A DNA stretch of 64,000 nucleotides from Sediminitomix flava. GTDB lineage: Bacteria; Bacteroidota; Bacteroidia; Cytophagales; Flammeovirgaceae. Positions 1 through 7,583 of this stretch are shown here, piece after piece. The notes under the pieces were generated by a model. The model did not search any database. It was not told the DNA's origin and saw nothing but the letters and a program-made list of their open reading frames with translations. Each line of letters begins with the position of its first letter. The stretch's first letter is position 1. Location of the stretch: NCBI RefSeq assembly GCF_003149185.1, contig NZ_QGDO01000009.1, positions 62,001-126,000 of the forward strand, given 5' to 3'. The position numbers and the translations under genes are program-made.

Positions 1-273
1 GATACCTACTAAGACTTCTTGTTTTTTGGTCGAATGATATGAACGTCCTGGTCTTTCCAAACGATCTTGTTTGACCAATTCGTCAAGTATATTTTGTAAA
101 TCTTGTTTGTGAGTACGACTTCTAATCTTGAAGTGTTTGCAAAGCTGTTTATGTGTATAAGATTTATCTGGATCAGAATCGAAGAGTTGCAATAGATCTT
201 TCAAGAACTGCTGATTGATTTTCCCTTCTTCTTTTTTTCCTCTTTTCTTTTGTTTTGTCTTCTTCTGGGACAT
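1..273 (-). CDS. rnr: Ribonuclease R, N-terminal fragment (runs off the window)
   Basis: Only the first 91 codons are present; the gene continues beyond base 1. The start ATG is at 273-271. The protein opens with a very basic Lys-rich tail (MSQKKTKQKKRGKKEEG) and then a winged-helix-like segment of about 65 residues that ends in a KQDRLERPGRSY motif. This is the layout of the N-terminal helix-turn-helix domain of Bacteroidota RNase R, a processive 3'-5' exoribonuclease that degrades structured RNA. The catalytic RNB and S1 domains lie outside the window, so the assignment rests on the N-terminus alone. A Bacteroidota -7 box lies about 80 bases upstream. Confidence 0.72.
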   Translation of the reverse strand, partial: MSQKKTKQKKRGKKEEGKINQQFLKDLLQLFDSDPDKSYTHKQLCKHFKIRSRTHKQDLQNILDELVKQDRLERPGRSYHSTKKQEVLVGI

Positions 274-354
274 GTATTTGATTCTAAATGAATGCAGTAA
301 AATTGCTTACGAACGGGTCATTTTTCCATTCTGTTGAGATCCTTTTTCCCTCCG

Positions 355-362
355 CAAATTTA
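355..362 (-). promoter_or_regulatory. Candidate -7 box for rnr
   Basis: On the minus strand this reads TAAATTTG, a full match to the Bacteroidota -7 consensus TAnnTTTG. No good TTTG (-33) lies 19 bases upstream; AATG is found there instead. It would give rnr a leader of about 75 bases. Confidence 0.4.
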
Positions 363-439
363 GAGGAAATATCAGAAAAACATTGGAGTTATGAACATAG
401 AAAGGTAAAAGCTTCCATCTGTTTTAGGAATAATCTTAT

Positions 440-1117
440 TTATGGTGCAACACGGATTTGCTGATACTTTACTTGGTTGTCTCTGACTACTGCTTTGTAA
501 TATTTTCCGTCATATTCATAAAGGTTTTCACCATTGCGGATAATTGCCTTTGCTCCCTCTGGAAGTTTGTCAAATATATTACCCGAAGGCGAAGACACGA
601 TTTCATAGACAGTTTCATTCCCCAAATCAATTGGTTTGTAGTAGGTATTTCCCGATTGGTAATACAACTCCTCTCCCACCATGACTTCTTGGCTTTCTAT
701 CGGTAATCTATAAATTTTCATTCCGATGGGAGCTTCAGCCAATTCATACCTATTTTTTTTGATCTGACGATAATACTGTTCTCCATCGTAATAATAAGAA
801 TTGCCTTGCCATTCGTAAAGTTGAGCATATTCGGAAATCTCTTTTATCTTTTTCTTTTTAGGAGGTCTTTGTGTGTAGTAGTTATTATCATACGGATAGT
901 ACGAGTTATCGTAATAAGGATACGAAGGTCTGTTGTAACCGTAGAAATTATTATAGCCAAAATTGTATCCGTAATTAAAACCGAAATAGGGTGTACAAGC
1001 TCTAGGTGTGATTACAATTCCTGATCTGTAATATTGAGCTTCAGTCTTAGGACTAAAATAAAGTAGCAAGCACCAAACAAGAAAGAAGGCACCTAACTTA
1101 TGCGTTTGAGTTTTCAT
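440..1117 (-). CDS. Exported Tyr-rich DUF6515-like protein
   Basis: 225 aa. Residues 1-27 are a signal peptide ending near TEA-QYY. Residues 28-85 are a low-complexity Tyr/Asn/Gly/Pro stretch (repeated YGYN, YYDN, YYPYDN), followed by a short Lys-rich segment (PPKKKKIKE). The C-terminal half holds three imperfect copies of a unit of about 35 residues centred on Y-[DS]-G-x-x-Y-Y (YYYDGEQYY, YYQSGNTYY, YEYDGKYY), spaced about 40 residues apart. This is the pattern of the DUF6515 family of exported Bacteroidota proteins, whose function is unknown. It stands alone, with a tRNA gene upstream. Periplasmic or surface location is inferred from the signal peptide. Confidence 0.7.
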   Translation of the reverse strand: MKTQTHKLGAFFLVWCLLLYFSPKTEAQYYRSGIVITPRACTPYFGFNYGYNFGYNNFYGYNRPSYPYYDNSYYPYDNNYYTQRPPKKKKIKEISEYAQLYEWQGNSYYYDGEQYYRQIKKNRYELAEAPIGMKIYRLPIESQEVMVGEELYYQSGNTYYKPIDLGNETVYEIVSSPSGNIFDKLPEGAKAIIRNGENLYEYDGKYYKAVVRDNQVKYQQIRVAP

Positions 1118-1240
1118 GTTAGTAGGATTTAAGAGACTCCTTCTTTAATAGAAAAATAGATAGCCTGAAATAATTCCATGAAGGAAATATTTATTTGAAG
1201 AAAAATCAGTGAGGATTGTAATTGAAGAAGGAAGTGGAAA

Positions 1241-1273
1241 TAAAAAAGCCTTCAGAAATAAATCTGAAGGCTT
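1241..1273 (-). terminator. Rho-independent terminator of tRNA-Arg
   Basis: An 11-bp perfect stem (1246-1256 with 1263-1273) with a 6-base loop, followed on the minus strand by a T-run. It begins three bases after the encoded CCA of the tRNA. Confidence 0.85.
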
Positions 1274-1275
1274 AA

Positions 1276-1352
1276 TGGTGACCTCCGCAGGATTCAAACC
1301 TGCAACCTTCTGAGCCGTAATCAGATGCTCTATTCAGTTGAGCTAGGAGGCC
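1276..1352 (-). tRNA. tRNA-Arg (anticodon ACG)
   Basis: The minus strand folds as a complete cloverleaf. The acceptor stem is GGCCTCC pairing with GGAGGTC (one G-U). The D arm is GCTC/GAGC. The anticodon stem TCTGA/TCAGA carries the loop TTACGGC, giving anticodon ACG (read as ICG after deamination, for CGN arginine codons). The T arm GCAGG/CTGCG contains the TTTGAATC loop. CCA is encoded. The gene is isolated, with its own perfect promoter and terminator. Confidence 0.96.
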
Positions 1353-1372
1353 GTTTGCTTAATTAGCGGTTG

Positions 1373-1403
1373 CAAAGGTACGTAATAATTTATTTTATCC
1401 AAA
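1373..1403 (-). promoter_or_regulatory. Promoter of tRNA-Arg (Bacteroidota type)
   Basis: On the minus strand TTTG (1403-1400) is followed by 19 bases and TACCTTTG (1380-1373), an exact match to the Bacteroidota consensus TTTG-N19-TAnnTTTG. The tRNA 5' end is about 20 bases downstream. This is the cleanest promoter in the window and supports the taxonomic placement. Confidence 0.85.
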
Positions 1404-1502
1404 TTTTTCAGAAATAAAATTTATAAAACGTCAAATTAGTTTTAATTAAAACATATTTATGTTAATACATTTGTAAATTATGTTACAAGTAAAATATATG
1501 AA

Positions 1503-2150
1503 TTAAAAGTATATAAGTAGTTCGATGTTCCACATATCAGTTTTAATTTCAACATTAGCTCCGCTATCCACATTATCAATTAAACCTCTCATATATTGAA
1601 GTCCAAAACCAAAGGTTTGTTCCATATTTCCTATTTGTCCAAGTTCAATGCCAACTCCCAGAAAAAGAGATAGATCTACAGCATTTAAATCATCTAAAAG
1701 GACTTTGTCTTGATCGATATTATCCCCAATTTTTATGTCTAAAGCAGGGCCTAAATTGATGTATGCTTTGAGCCTGTCGTTTATATTATTGGTCAATAAT
1801 TTTAGGCCAAAAGGAATTTGTAGATATTGAATTCTGTATCCTTCCGTAAAATTTTCTGTATTATCACTCCCTTTTAGCTCAATTCCTTTAGGCTGATAAA
1901 TAAGACCCGTAGAGAAATAATATTTACCACCAAATAAAAACTCAGGCATAACTCCAAAAGCGCCTTTAAAAGCCGTTCCATCACGATCTACATCAAAGGT
2001 ATTGTCGTTATCATTCACCCGATTATAAATGAATGAACCTGCGAGTTTTATTCCTATTCTGACTTTAGGTAACGATGGGATAGAATCTTGAGCATGTGTT
2101 TGAGAAAAGCTCCCAATCAGGATAATAAGGCAGATAATTATTTTTTTCAT
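1503..2150 (-). CDS. PorT-family outer membrane beta-barrel protein
   Basis: 215 aa. The signal peptide MKKIIICLIILIGSFSQTHA ends before QDS. The mature part is alternating amphipathic beta strands: RIGIKLAGSF near the start, FLFGGKYYFSTGLIYQPKG, YLQIPFGLKLL in the middle. The last strand (MWNIELLIYF) ends in Phe, as expected for barrels inserted by BamA. The YLQIPFGLK motif is characteristic of the small PorT/OMP_b-brl_2 barrels of Bacteroidota. Its specific function is unknown; the original PorT acts in type IX secretion, but most family members are uncharacterised. It is monocistronic. Confidence 0.75.
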   Translation of the reverse strand: MKKIIICLIILIGSFSQTHAQDSIPSLPKVRIGIKLAGSFIYNRVNDNDNTFDVDRDGTAFKGAFGVMPEFLFGGKYYFSTGLIYQPKGIELKGSDNTENFTEGYRIQYLQIPFGLKLLTNNINDRLKAYINLGPALDIKIGDNIDQDKVLLDDLNAVDLSLFLGVGIELGQIGNMEQTFGFGLQYMRGLIDNVDSGANVEIKTDMWNIELLIYF

Positions 2151-2242
2151 AGAGACTTCAAATATTCAGAATCAAATTAGTGGAAGTCTGCATTTATAAA
2201 TATTGAATCTTGACCAAGCTAAAACCTCTGTAAGTTTTATAT

Positions 2243-2276
2243 AAAAAAAGCGGAAGGAGTTAATCTCCTTCCGCTT
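2243..2276 (-). terminator. Strong minus-strand terminator with no clear gene upstream
   Basis: An 11-12 bp GC-rich perfect stem (AGCGGAAGGAG / CTCCTTCCGCT) with a 5-base loop and a 7-base T-run on the minus strand. The only minus-strand candidates upstream are a 26-codon frame at 2398-2478 or an unannotated small RNA. Confidence 0.75.
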
Positions 2277-2397
2277 GTTGATAGATATATAGTTGTAGAT
2301 AGATTAGATCAAAATACGATTTCTGAACTGTACAAATATGATAGTTCTAGTTGAACTCAGTGTAACGCAGTTATGAATAAAATAAATATTCGAAGTT

Positions 2398-2478
2398 TCA
2401 CTTTTGTCTATCTGTTGATAATTGGTCAATTAACTCCTCCCTTATTTTACTGTTTCTTAAAGCTAGCTTTCTATTCAT
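2398..2478 (-). CDS. Possible 26-aa small protein or gene remnant
   Basis: ATG at 2478-2476 and stop at 2400-2398, encoding a basic peptide MNRKLALRNSKIREELIDQL plus six residues. It lies between a plus-strand gene (start 2521) and the orphan terminator at 2243-2276. No ribosome binding site or promoter stands out, and the frame is short enough to occur by chance. It could be a tiny protein, the broken start of a lost gene, or meaningless. Confidence 0.2.
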   Translation of the reverse strand: MNRKLALRNSKIREELIDQLSTDRQK

Positions 2479-2520
2479 AAAGTACTACTTGAGTAAAATG
2501 CAGTAGCAAAAAATAAAGAA

Positions 2521-3024
2521 ATGGATATCAATATTCGAAATTCAAGAATCTTACAAAGCTTAGAATTAGGCTGCTTTGTTGCATTTTTTATTTATTTCAT
2601 CCAGTATTCATTTGAGTATATCCCTCTGAAGGATGTATTGGGAGGTCGGGAATTACTGAATTATTTTATCGTTGATCTTTTTCAGATTGAGTGGACGGAT
2701 TATATTTCAAGCCCAAACCTAAAATTGTTACTTAGTATTCTCACAAATGTCTTTTCTGTATTCTTTTTGTCTTGTGGGTTAATCAGTTTCTATTTGAAAA
2801 AGAATACGAAACATCCCGTCTCCAAACTCTTTCAGCGAATATTGATCTTAGGTAGTTTAGGAATGTGTGTGTGTTTGATTATGAATATCAGATACAAACA
2901 GTTTGAAGAAGAATATATTTTTATGAGCATAATTCAATTAATGCTGCCTGCGCTTCTGATTTATGCGGTGAGAAATAGGGATTTATCGGTTTCAGTGGGA
3001 ATATTAAAATCATTGTTGAGGTAA
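2521..3024 (+). CDS. Small four-helix membrane protein of unknown function
   Basis: 167 aa. Hydrophobic segments lie near residues 16-36, 66-92, 102-125 and 130-148, suggesting four transmembrane helices, with a basic loop (YLKKNTKHPVSK) after the second. The arrangement resembles the small 4-TM DUF2975 family, but no diagnostic motif is visible, so no family is assigned. It is monocistronic and closed by the hairpin at 3030-3058. Confidence 0.6.
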   Translation: MDINIRNSRILQSLELGCFVAFFIYFIQYSFEYIPLKDVLGGRELLNYFIVDLFQIEWTDYISSPNLKLLLSILTNVFSVFFLSCGLISFYLKKNTKHPVSKLFQRILILGSLGMCVCLIMNIRYKQFEEEYIFMSIIQLMLPALLIYAVRNRDLSVSVGILKSLLR

Positions 3025-3029
3025 AAAGT

Positions 3030-3058
3030 AAAAGCCACCTTGTGAGAGGTGGCTTTTA
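3030..3058. terminator. Bidirectional terminator
   Basis: A 10-bp stem (AAAGCCACCT/AGGTGGCTTT) with a 6-base loop and A/T tracts on both sides. It sits between the convergent small membrane protein gene and the cyclophilin gene and probably serves both. Confidence 0.75.
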
Positions 3059-3082
3059 TATGTTTAAAGAAAACGTGAAGAA

Positions 3083-3520
3083 TTAGTCTTCAATGATTTC
3101 AACCTTAAGGATTTTATCGCCTTGGCGGATATCATCAACTACGTCTACATTTTCAACTACTTTACCAAAACAAGTATGGTTTCTGTCCAAGTGAGCAGTG
3201 TTTTCACGGCTATGGCAGATGAAGAATTGAGATCCTCCAGTGTTTCTACCAGCATGTGCCATAGAAAGTACACCTCTGTCGTGGAATTGGTTGTCTCCAT
3301 CTAACTCACAGTCGATTGAGTAACCAGGACCACCTACACCTGTTCCTTGAGGACATCCACCTTGGATTACGAAGTTAGGAATTACTCTGTGGAAAGTAAG
3401 TCCATCATAGAATCCGTCTTTTGAAAGTTTAATGAAGTTATCAACGGTATTTGGAGCATCTTTCTCGTAGAACTCAACCGTCATATCACCTTTTTCTGTA
3501 CGGATAATCGCTTTTTTCAT
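3083..3520 (-). CDS. Cyclophilin-type peptidyl-prolyl cis-trans isomerase (PpiB-like)
   Basis: 145 aa, no signal peptide, so a cytoplasmic single-domain cyclophilin that isomerises X-Pro bonds. Active-site positions are visible: Arg45 and Phe50 in [13 protein letters not shown], Gln53, Phe100 in GSQFF and His115. The Trp that confers cyclosporin binding on human CypA is replaced by His110 (AHLDRNH), as in most bacterial cyclophilins. The Met before the active-site Gln is Val. Length and motifs are complete. It lies downstream of the sensor gene at 3642-7421 in the same orientation, 121 bases away. Confidence 0.93.
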   Translation of the reverse strand: MKKAIIRTEKGDMTVEFYEKDAPNTVDNFIKLSKDGFYDGLTFHRVIPNFVIQGGCPQGTGVGGPGYSIDCELDGDNQFHDRGVLSMAHAGRNTGGSQFFICHSRENTAHLDRNHTCFGKVVENVDVVDDIRQGDKILKVEIIED

Positions 3521-3641
3521 CAGTATTATGAATTAAGTAAAAATTCTAAATCCTATTTGATTTTATAAATGTGAAACTCTGAGAAATTATGAGAAAAAAC
3601 AAGTTCTCAGCACAAATGTCTTCATACGCAAAAGGTAAATA

Positions 3642-6600
3642 TTAGTTTTGTCGGTCACCGCTCATACTTGAAATATCGACAAGAAGACACTCTAAATGAC
3701 TTATCTCCATATCTTTACCGTAAATTATTCGACCTTTTTCGAGAATGAGTTTTGCTTTTCCAAACTTATCAATCATTCTGTAAGTAGTGGTGTATTGGTC
3801 TTTTTGCCCTTTGCTTAAGTTTAGAAGTGCATTTCGCTTTTCCTCTAGCTTTTGTTTGAAATTACTGATCAGTTCAAAGTATTCAACCTTTCTTTTCTCA
3901 AATTCGCTATTGCTATAACCTGTGAGGAAAATGCTATTGCCGACAACTTTTTCAAGAGACCAACTATCACCATGTTTGTATAAGAAAATAGCGCCTTCCA
4001 TATTCTGAAGAATCAGACCAACTTGGTTAAACCATTCTACTTGCTTTTGGTCATTAGCCCAAAATGGAATAAGTGCATCTTTTTTCTTTTCGAGTACAAT
4101 GCCATTCCCTTTTGACTTTTCTTCTTTTACAATGAAACCATGCCAGATAGTTTTTCTTGTTTTTTGTAGGATGGAAGCTTCTATTCTGACATTCACATAA
4201 TGCGTTTCATTATTCAGGTTTTCAACTTGAATTCGACCTTGCCAAGAAATGTATTTGTCCTTTTTAATAGCTTCAATAACGTTCTTTTGGAAGCTGTCAT
4301 TATCGTAGCGATGTACAGAAATGTATGGCAACAGGTTTTCTATCGATTCATTCTGATTGCAGATTTTAGAAGGTTTTTGTTGAAGAAGAACATTTGCATG
4401 GTCTGAAATGTAAGTACAATTTCCGACCTCATCTTTCATTTCGTACTGGAATAAAATAACAGGTAAATGAACGCCTAGTTCTAGAAAACGCTCTTCTGAT
4501 TCTGTAAGTCTTTTTTCTATTTGTTTGCGGTTGGTGATATCAACAGCTACAGAACATAAACCATAAGCTCTTCCTACATTATCAAAAATTGGATACTTAC
4601 TGAAATGCTTAATTCGATGATCTTCCGTTTCCATTTCAAAAGAGATCGGCTTTTCTTCCTTCAGAATCTCCTTATCAATATTTACGTTACTTGCATACAA
4701 ATCTAGTTTGATATCTTGATCAGACTTTCCGATCAAATCAGTTTCTATCATTCCTGTTTCATAACAGAAAGTTTTGTCTGCAAATAGGTATTTTCCTTGT
4801 CGATCTTTCAAGTAGATAGATGCATCATAATTATCTAAAATAGCTCTGAGAGCATCATTTTCTTTTGCTAGTTTTAGTTTTGAATTAACAATATCAGATA
4901 CATCTCTTGTGACTACTGAAATTCCGATTGGAACGGGATCATTACCATAAATAGGTGAATAGAATACATCCAAGTGTATTTTGTGTCTTTCTACGGTTTC
5001 GTAGCTATCGGAAATGGTAAACTGCTCTCCTTTAAATGCTCGCTCAAAGTAATCTTGGTATTTATTCTTCTCTTCATCGGCAATGATTGTCCAGATGAAT
5101 GTTTCTCCTTCAATGATTTTCAGATTCTGTTGTGCATAAGTTTCTTTTACTATTTCGTTCGCAACAATAATCTTGTATTCTTTATCTATAGCTACAATAT
5201 GATCTGTTGTATTGTTGAGGAAAGCGCTTAATCTGCCTTCTCTTTCCGATAAAGTAGCTGTTTGTGTTTCAAGAGTTTTTTGGTGAGAAACATTATTAAT
5301 TGCAGCTGCAAAATGAATAGGCTTTCCATCGGTATTTCTAAGGGTGTTTCCTTTAAGTAAATACCAATCATATTCGCCTAACTTATTCTTGATTCTGATT
5401 TCTATTTCAAGAGAAATATAGCCCGAAAAATCCATCAGATGCTGATGAACCCTTTCATTGAATTTGACTAAATCTTGACTGTGAATACGCTCTGTAAAAG
5501 ACTCCCAATGCGGTTGTAACTCACTTTCTCTTAATTCTAATAATTGATAGAATTTTGGTGACCAATTCACTTTTGTAGTTGGAGCAAGATCTCCCTCATG
5601 TGCTCTGAGGTCAATGTCAAAAATACCTTCATTGAGGTTTTTTAGCACAATACTGAAACGATCTTGAGCATATTTCAGATTGACATTTTGCTTATATATC
5701 TGGTCTTCGAGTGATTTTCGGGTACGTTCGAGTTCTCTTTGTCTTCGCTGCATTTCTTCCTGTGTAGCGGTCAGTTCTTCCATATTCTGACGTAGCTCTT
5801 CCTCTTGTGCACGAAGCTGTTCTCCTTGTGTTTGAGTCTCAATCAGAAGGAGCTTGTTCTTTTGTGAGTTCTTGGCAGTTTTTAGCGTAGCACCAATACT
5901 TTCACCTAATCTCTCTACAAATTCTATTTGATGTGAGTCGAATTCTTGGAAAGAAGCGAGTTCAATTACTCCTTCAATTTCTTTATTGATTTGGAGTGGA
6001 ACGATAAGTAAACATCTTGGTTTTGCTCCTCCCAATCCCGATGAAATTTGGATATAGTTATCGGGAATATTATTCATATAAATAATATCACCTTCCAAAA
6101 ATGATTGTCCGATCAGTCCTTCTGCAAACTGATCATCTATGGCTATTTGTTTACTGATAGCTCGCTTTCTGCCATAGGCATAACATGCTTCCAATTCAAG
6201 AAAACGTTCTTTTGGATTATCATTATTCAGAATGAAAATACCGCCTTGGTTTGCCCCAATATATTTTACCAGATTTGTAATAATATCATCGGCAAGAACA
6301 TCAACATCGGAATGTGTTCTAAGAATTTCTACAAACTGAGCGATGCCCCTAGATATCCAATTTCGTTTCTCATCTTCATCAGCAACTTTTTTGAGTTGGT
6401 TACGCATTTGAAGTAAGGCATTACCTAACACATCTTGTTCTGAAGATGGTGTGAATGTTGAATTGAAATCCCCCTCTCCTATCTGAATGGCAAATTCACT
6501 CGCTTTACGAAGGTTTTGTTGCAGTTTGTTGGAGGCATCTAAAATATGGTTGGTTTCATCTTTCGAAGTTTCTACTTTTTTCCCAAGCTCTCCTTTTACA

Positions 6601-7421
6601 AGGTGATTGAGTTGTAAAGACGAGCGAAGAATTGAAAATCTAAAACTGCGAATCACAAATACAGCAGAACCTAGCGACATCAGTACAAAGAAACCTGCAA
6701 TAAACCCAATGGTTGTATTTAGCTTTTCTACATTATTCTGAATCATCTGAACATCTTTCTGCAAGGCTACTTTTTGTTCATCTACCAAAGGCGTGAGTAG
6801 TACTTCTAGTTCTTTGATGATTGGTTGAATCAGATTTAGAAGGTTATCCTTAGTGTATTGTGTGAGCTGTTGAGATGGTGTTTCCATCGAGTTGTCAATG
6901 AAAGAATCAAAAGGATCAGCTTCTTTCATCCCACTATTGTCCAAGATGATTTCCCTTTCAGAATTAAACTTGTCGAAATAGATTTCCTGTTCGTCTTGAG
7001 CGTGTTTATACTCTTTCAGTAAAACGCCTAAAGCATCAATGCTTCTTTTGTCTTCATCGGAAAGCGTTTTGGAGAGTTTGACGAGCTTTTCAAATGCAGG
7101 ATTAATTATCAAATCCCATTTTTGAATACGTTCATCCTTGAACTTTGTATTCTGTGTAATAAAGTAAGCCCATTGACTAGCAGAAACTTCATGAATACTG
7201 CTCAATATGGTTGTGGTATGTTCGGTGACAGGATTGATGACTGTAAGGGTATGTGCCCCAACAGATTTCACAATCTTGTTCTGATAGATCACTACAGAGG
7301 TAAAAAAAGCTAATACAAGTCCGAAGAAGAAGGTAAAAATGAGAATTCTTCCTTGAATAGTATAGATGGAAATAATTTGTAGAAGTTCACTAAGCTTTGG
7401 GAGAAGTTTTTCTCTAAGCAT
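3642..7421 (-). CDS. Membrane sensor: HAMP-like, GAF, coiled coil and about five PAS domains, no kinase
   Basis: 1259 aa. TM1 is about residues 25-47 and TM2 about 237-257, enclosing a helical periplasmic domain of about 190 residues of the four-helix-bundle type. A HAMP-like linker follows (about 256-350). A GAF domain lies at about 365-515, with the typical end segment LLIVPLQINKEIEGVIELAS. A long coiled coil (about 520-590, QLRAQEEELRQNMEEL) comes next, then four or five PAS/PAC units at about 590-715, 725-840, 850-965, 970-1100 and 1130-1255. PAC-like ends such as VVTRDVSD and SVAVDITNRK are visible. The protein stops soon after the last PAS with no HisKA, HATPase, GGDEF, EAL or SpoIIE segment. 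It could transmit signals by protein contact or assemble with a separate kinase. The gene is complete, with no sign of a frameshift at its 3' end. Confidence 0.85.
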   Translation of the reverse strand: MLREKLLPKLSELLQIISIYTIQGRILIFTFFFGLVLAFFTSVVIYQNKIVKSVGAHTLTVINPVTEHTTTILSSIHEVSASQWAYFITQNTKFKDERIQKWDLIINPAFEKLVKLSKTLSDEDKRSIDALGVLLKEYKHAQDEQEIYFDKFNSEREIILDNSGMKEADPFDSFIDNSMETPSQQLTQYTKDNLLNLIQPIIKELEVLLTPLVDEQKVALQKDVQMIQNNVEKLNTTIGFIAGFFVLMSLGSAVFVIRSFRFSILRSSLQLNHLVKGELGKKVETSKDETNHILDASNKLQQNLRKASEFAIQIGEGDFNSTFTPSSEQDVLGNALLQMRNQLKKVADEDEKRNWISRGIAQFVEILRTHSDVDVLADDIITNLVKYIGANQGGIFILNNDNPKERFLELEACYAYGRKRAISKQIAIDDQFAEGLIGQSFLEGDIIYMNNIPDNYIQISSGLGGAKPRCLLIVPLQINKEIEGVIELASFQEFDSHQIEFVERLGESIGATLKTAKNSQKNKLLLIETQTQGEQLRAQEEELRQNMEELTATQEEMQRRQRELERTRKSLEDQIYKQNVNLKYAQDRFSIVLKNLNEGIFDIDLRAHEGDLAPTTKVNWSPKFYQLLELRESELQPHWESFTERIHSQDLVKFNERVHQHLMDFSGYISLEIEIRIKNKLGEYDWYLLKGNTLRNTDGKPIHFAAAINNVSHQKTLETQTATLSEREGRLSAFLNNTTDHIVAIDKEYKIIVANEIVKETYAQQNLKIIEGETFIWTIIADEEKNKYQDYFERAFKGEQFTISDSYETVERHKIHLDVFYSPIYGNDPVPIGISVVTRDVSDIVNSKLKLAKENDALRAILDNYDASIYLKDRQGKYLFADKTFCYETGMIETDLIGKSDQDIKLDLYASNVNIDKEILKEEKPISFEMETEDHRIKHFSKYPIFDNVGRAYGLCSVAVDITNRKQIEKRLTESEERFLELGVHLPVILFQYEMKDEVGNCTYISDHANVLLQQKPSKICNQNESIENLLPYISVHRYDNDSFQKNVIEAIKKDKYISWQGRIQVENLNNETHYVNVRIEASILQKTRKTIWHGFIVKEEKSKGNGIVLEKKKDALIPFWANDQKQVEWFNQVGLILQNMEGAIFLYKHGDSWSLEKVVGNSIFLTGYSNSEFEKRKVEYFELISNFKQKLEEKRNALLNLSKGQKDQYTTTYRMIDKFGKAKLILEKGRIIYGKDMEISHLECLLVDISSMSGDRQN

Positions 7422-7511
7422 TCGTTATATGGGTTTAAATTGGGTCTGATGGTATTTTCTTTCACACACTTCACAACTGCTCTGATAATTAAATTAATCA
7501 GCCCATAACAA

Positions 7512-7545
7512 ATAAAAAAGCCCTAGGGAATTTCCTAAGGCTTTC
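7512..7545 (-). terminator. Terminator of the ceramidase-like gene
   Basis: A stem around 7517-7544 (AAAGCCcTAGG with CCTAaGGCTTT, one mismatch) followed by a T-run on the minus strand, 40 bases beyond the stop codon at 7584. Confidence 0.65.
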
Positions 7546-7583
7546 ATAAAAATGCTTATAGCTTTTGCTATATAAATGCCATA

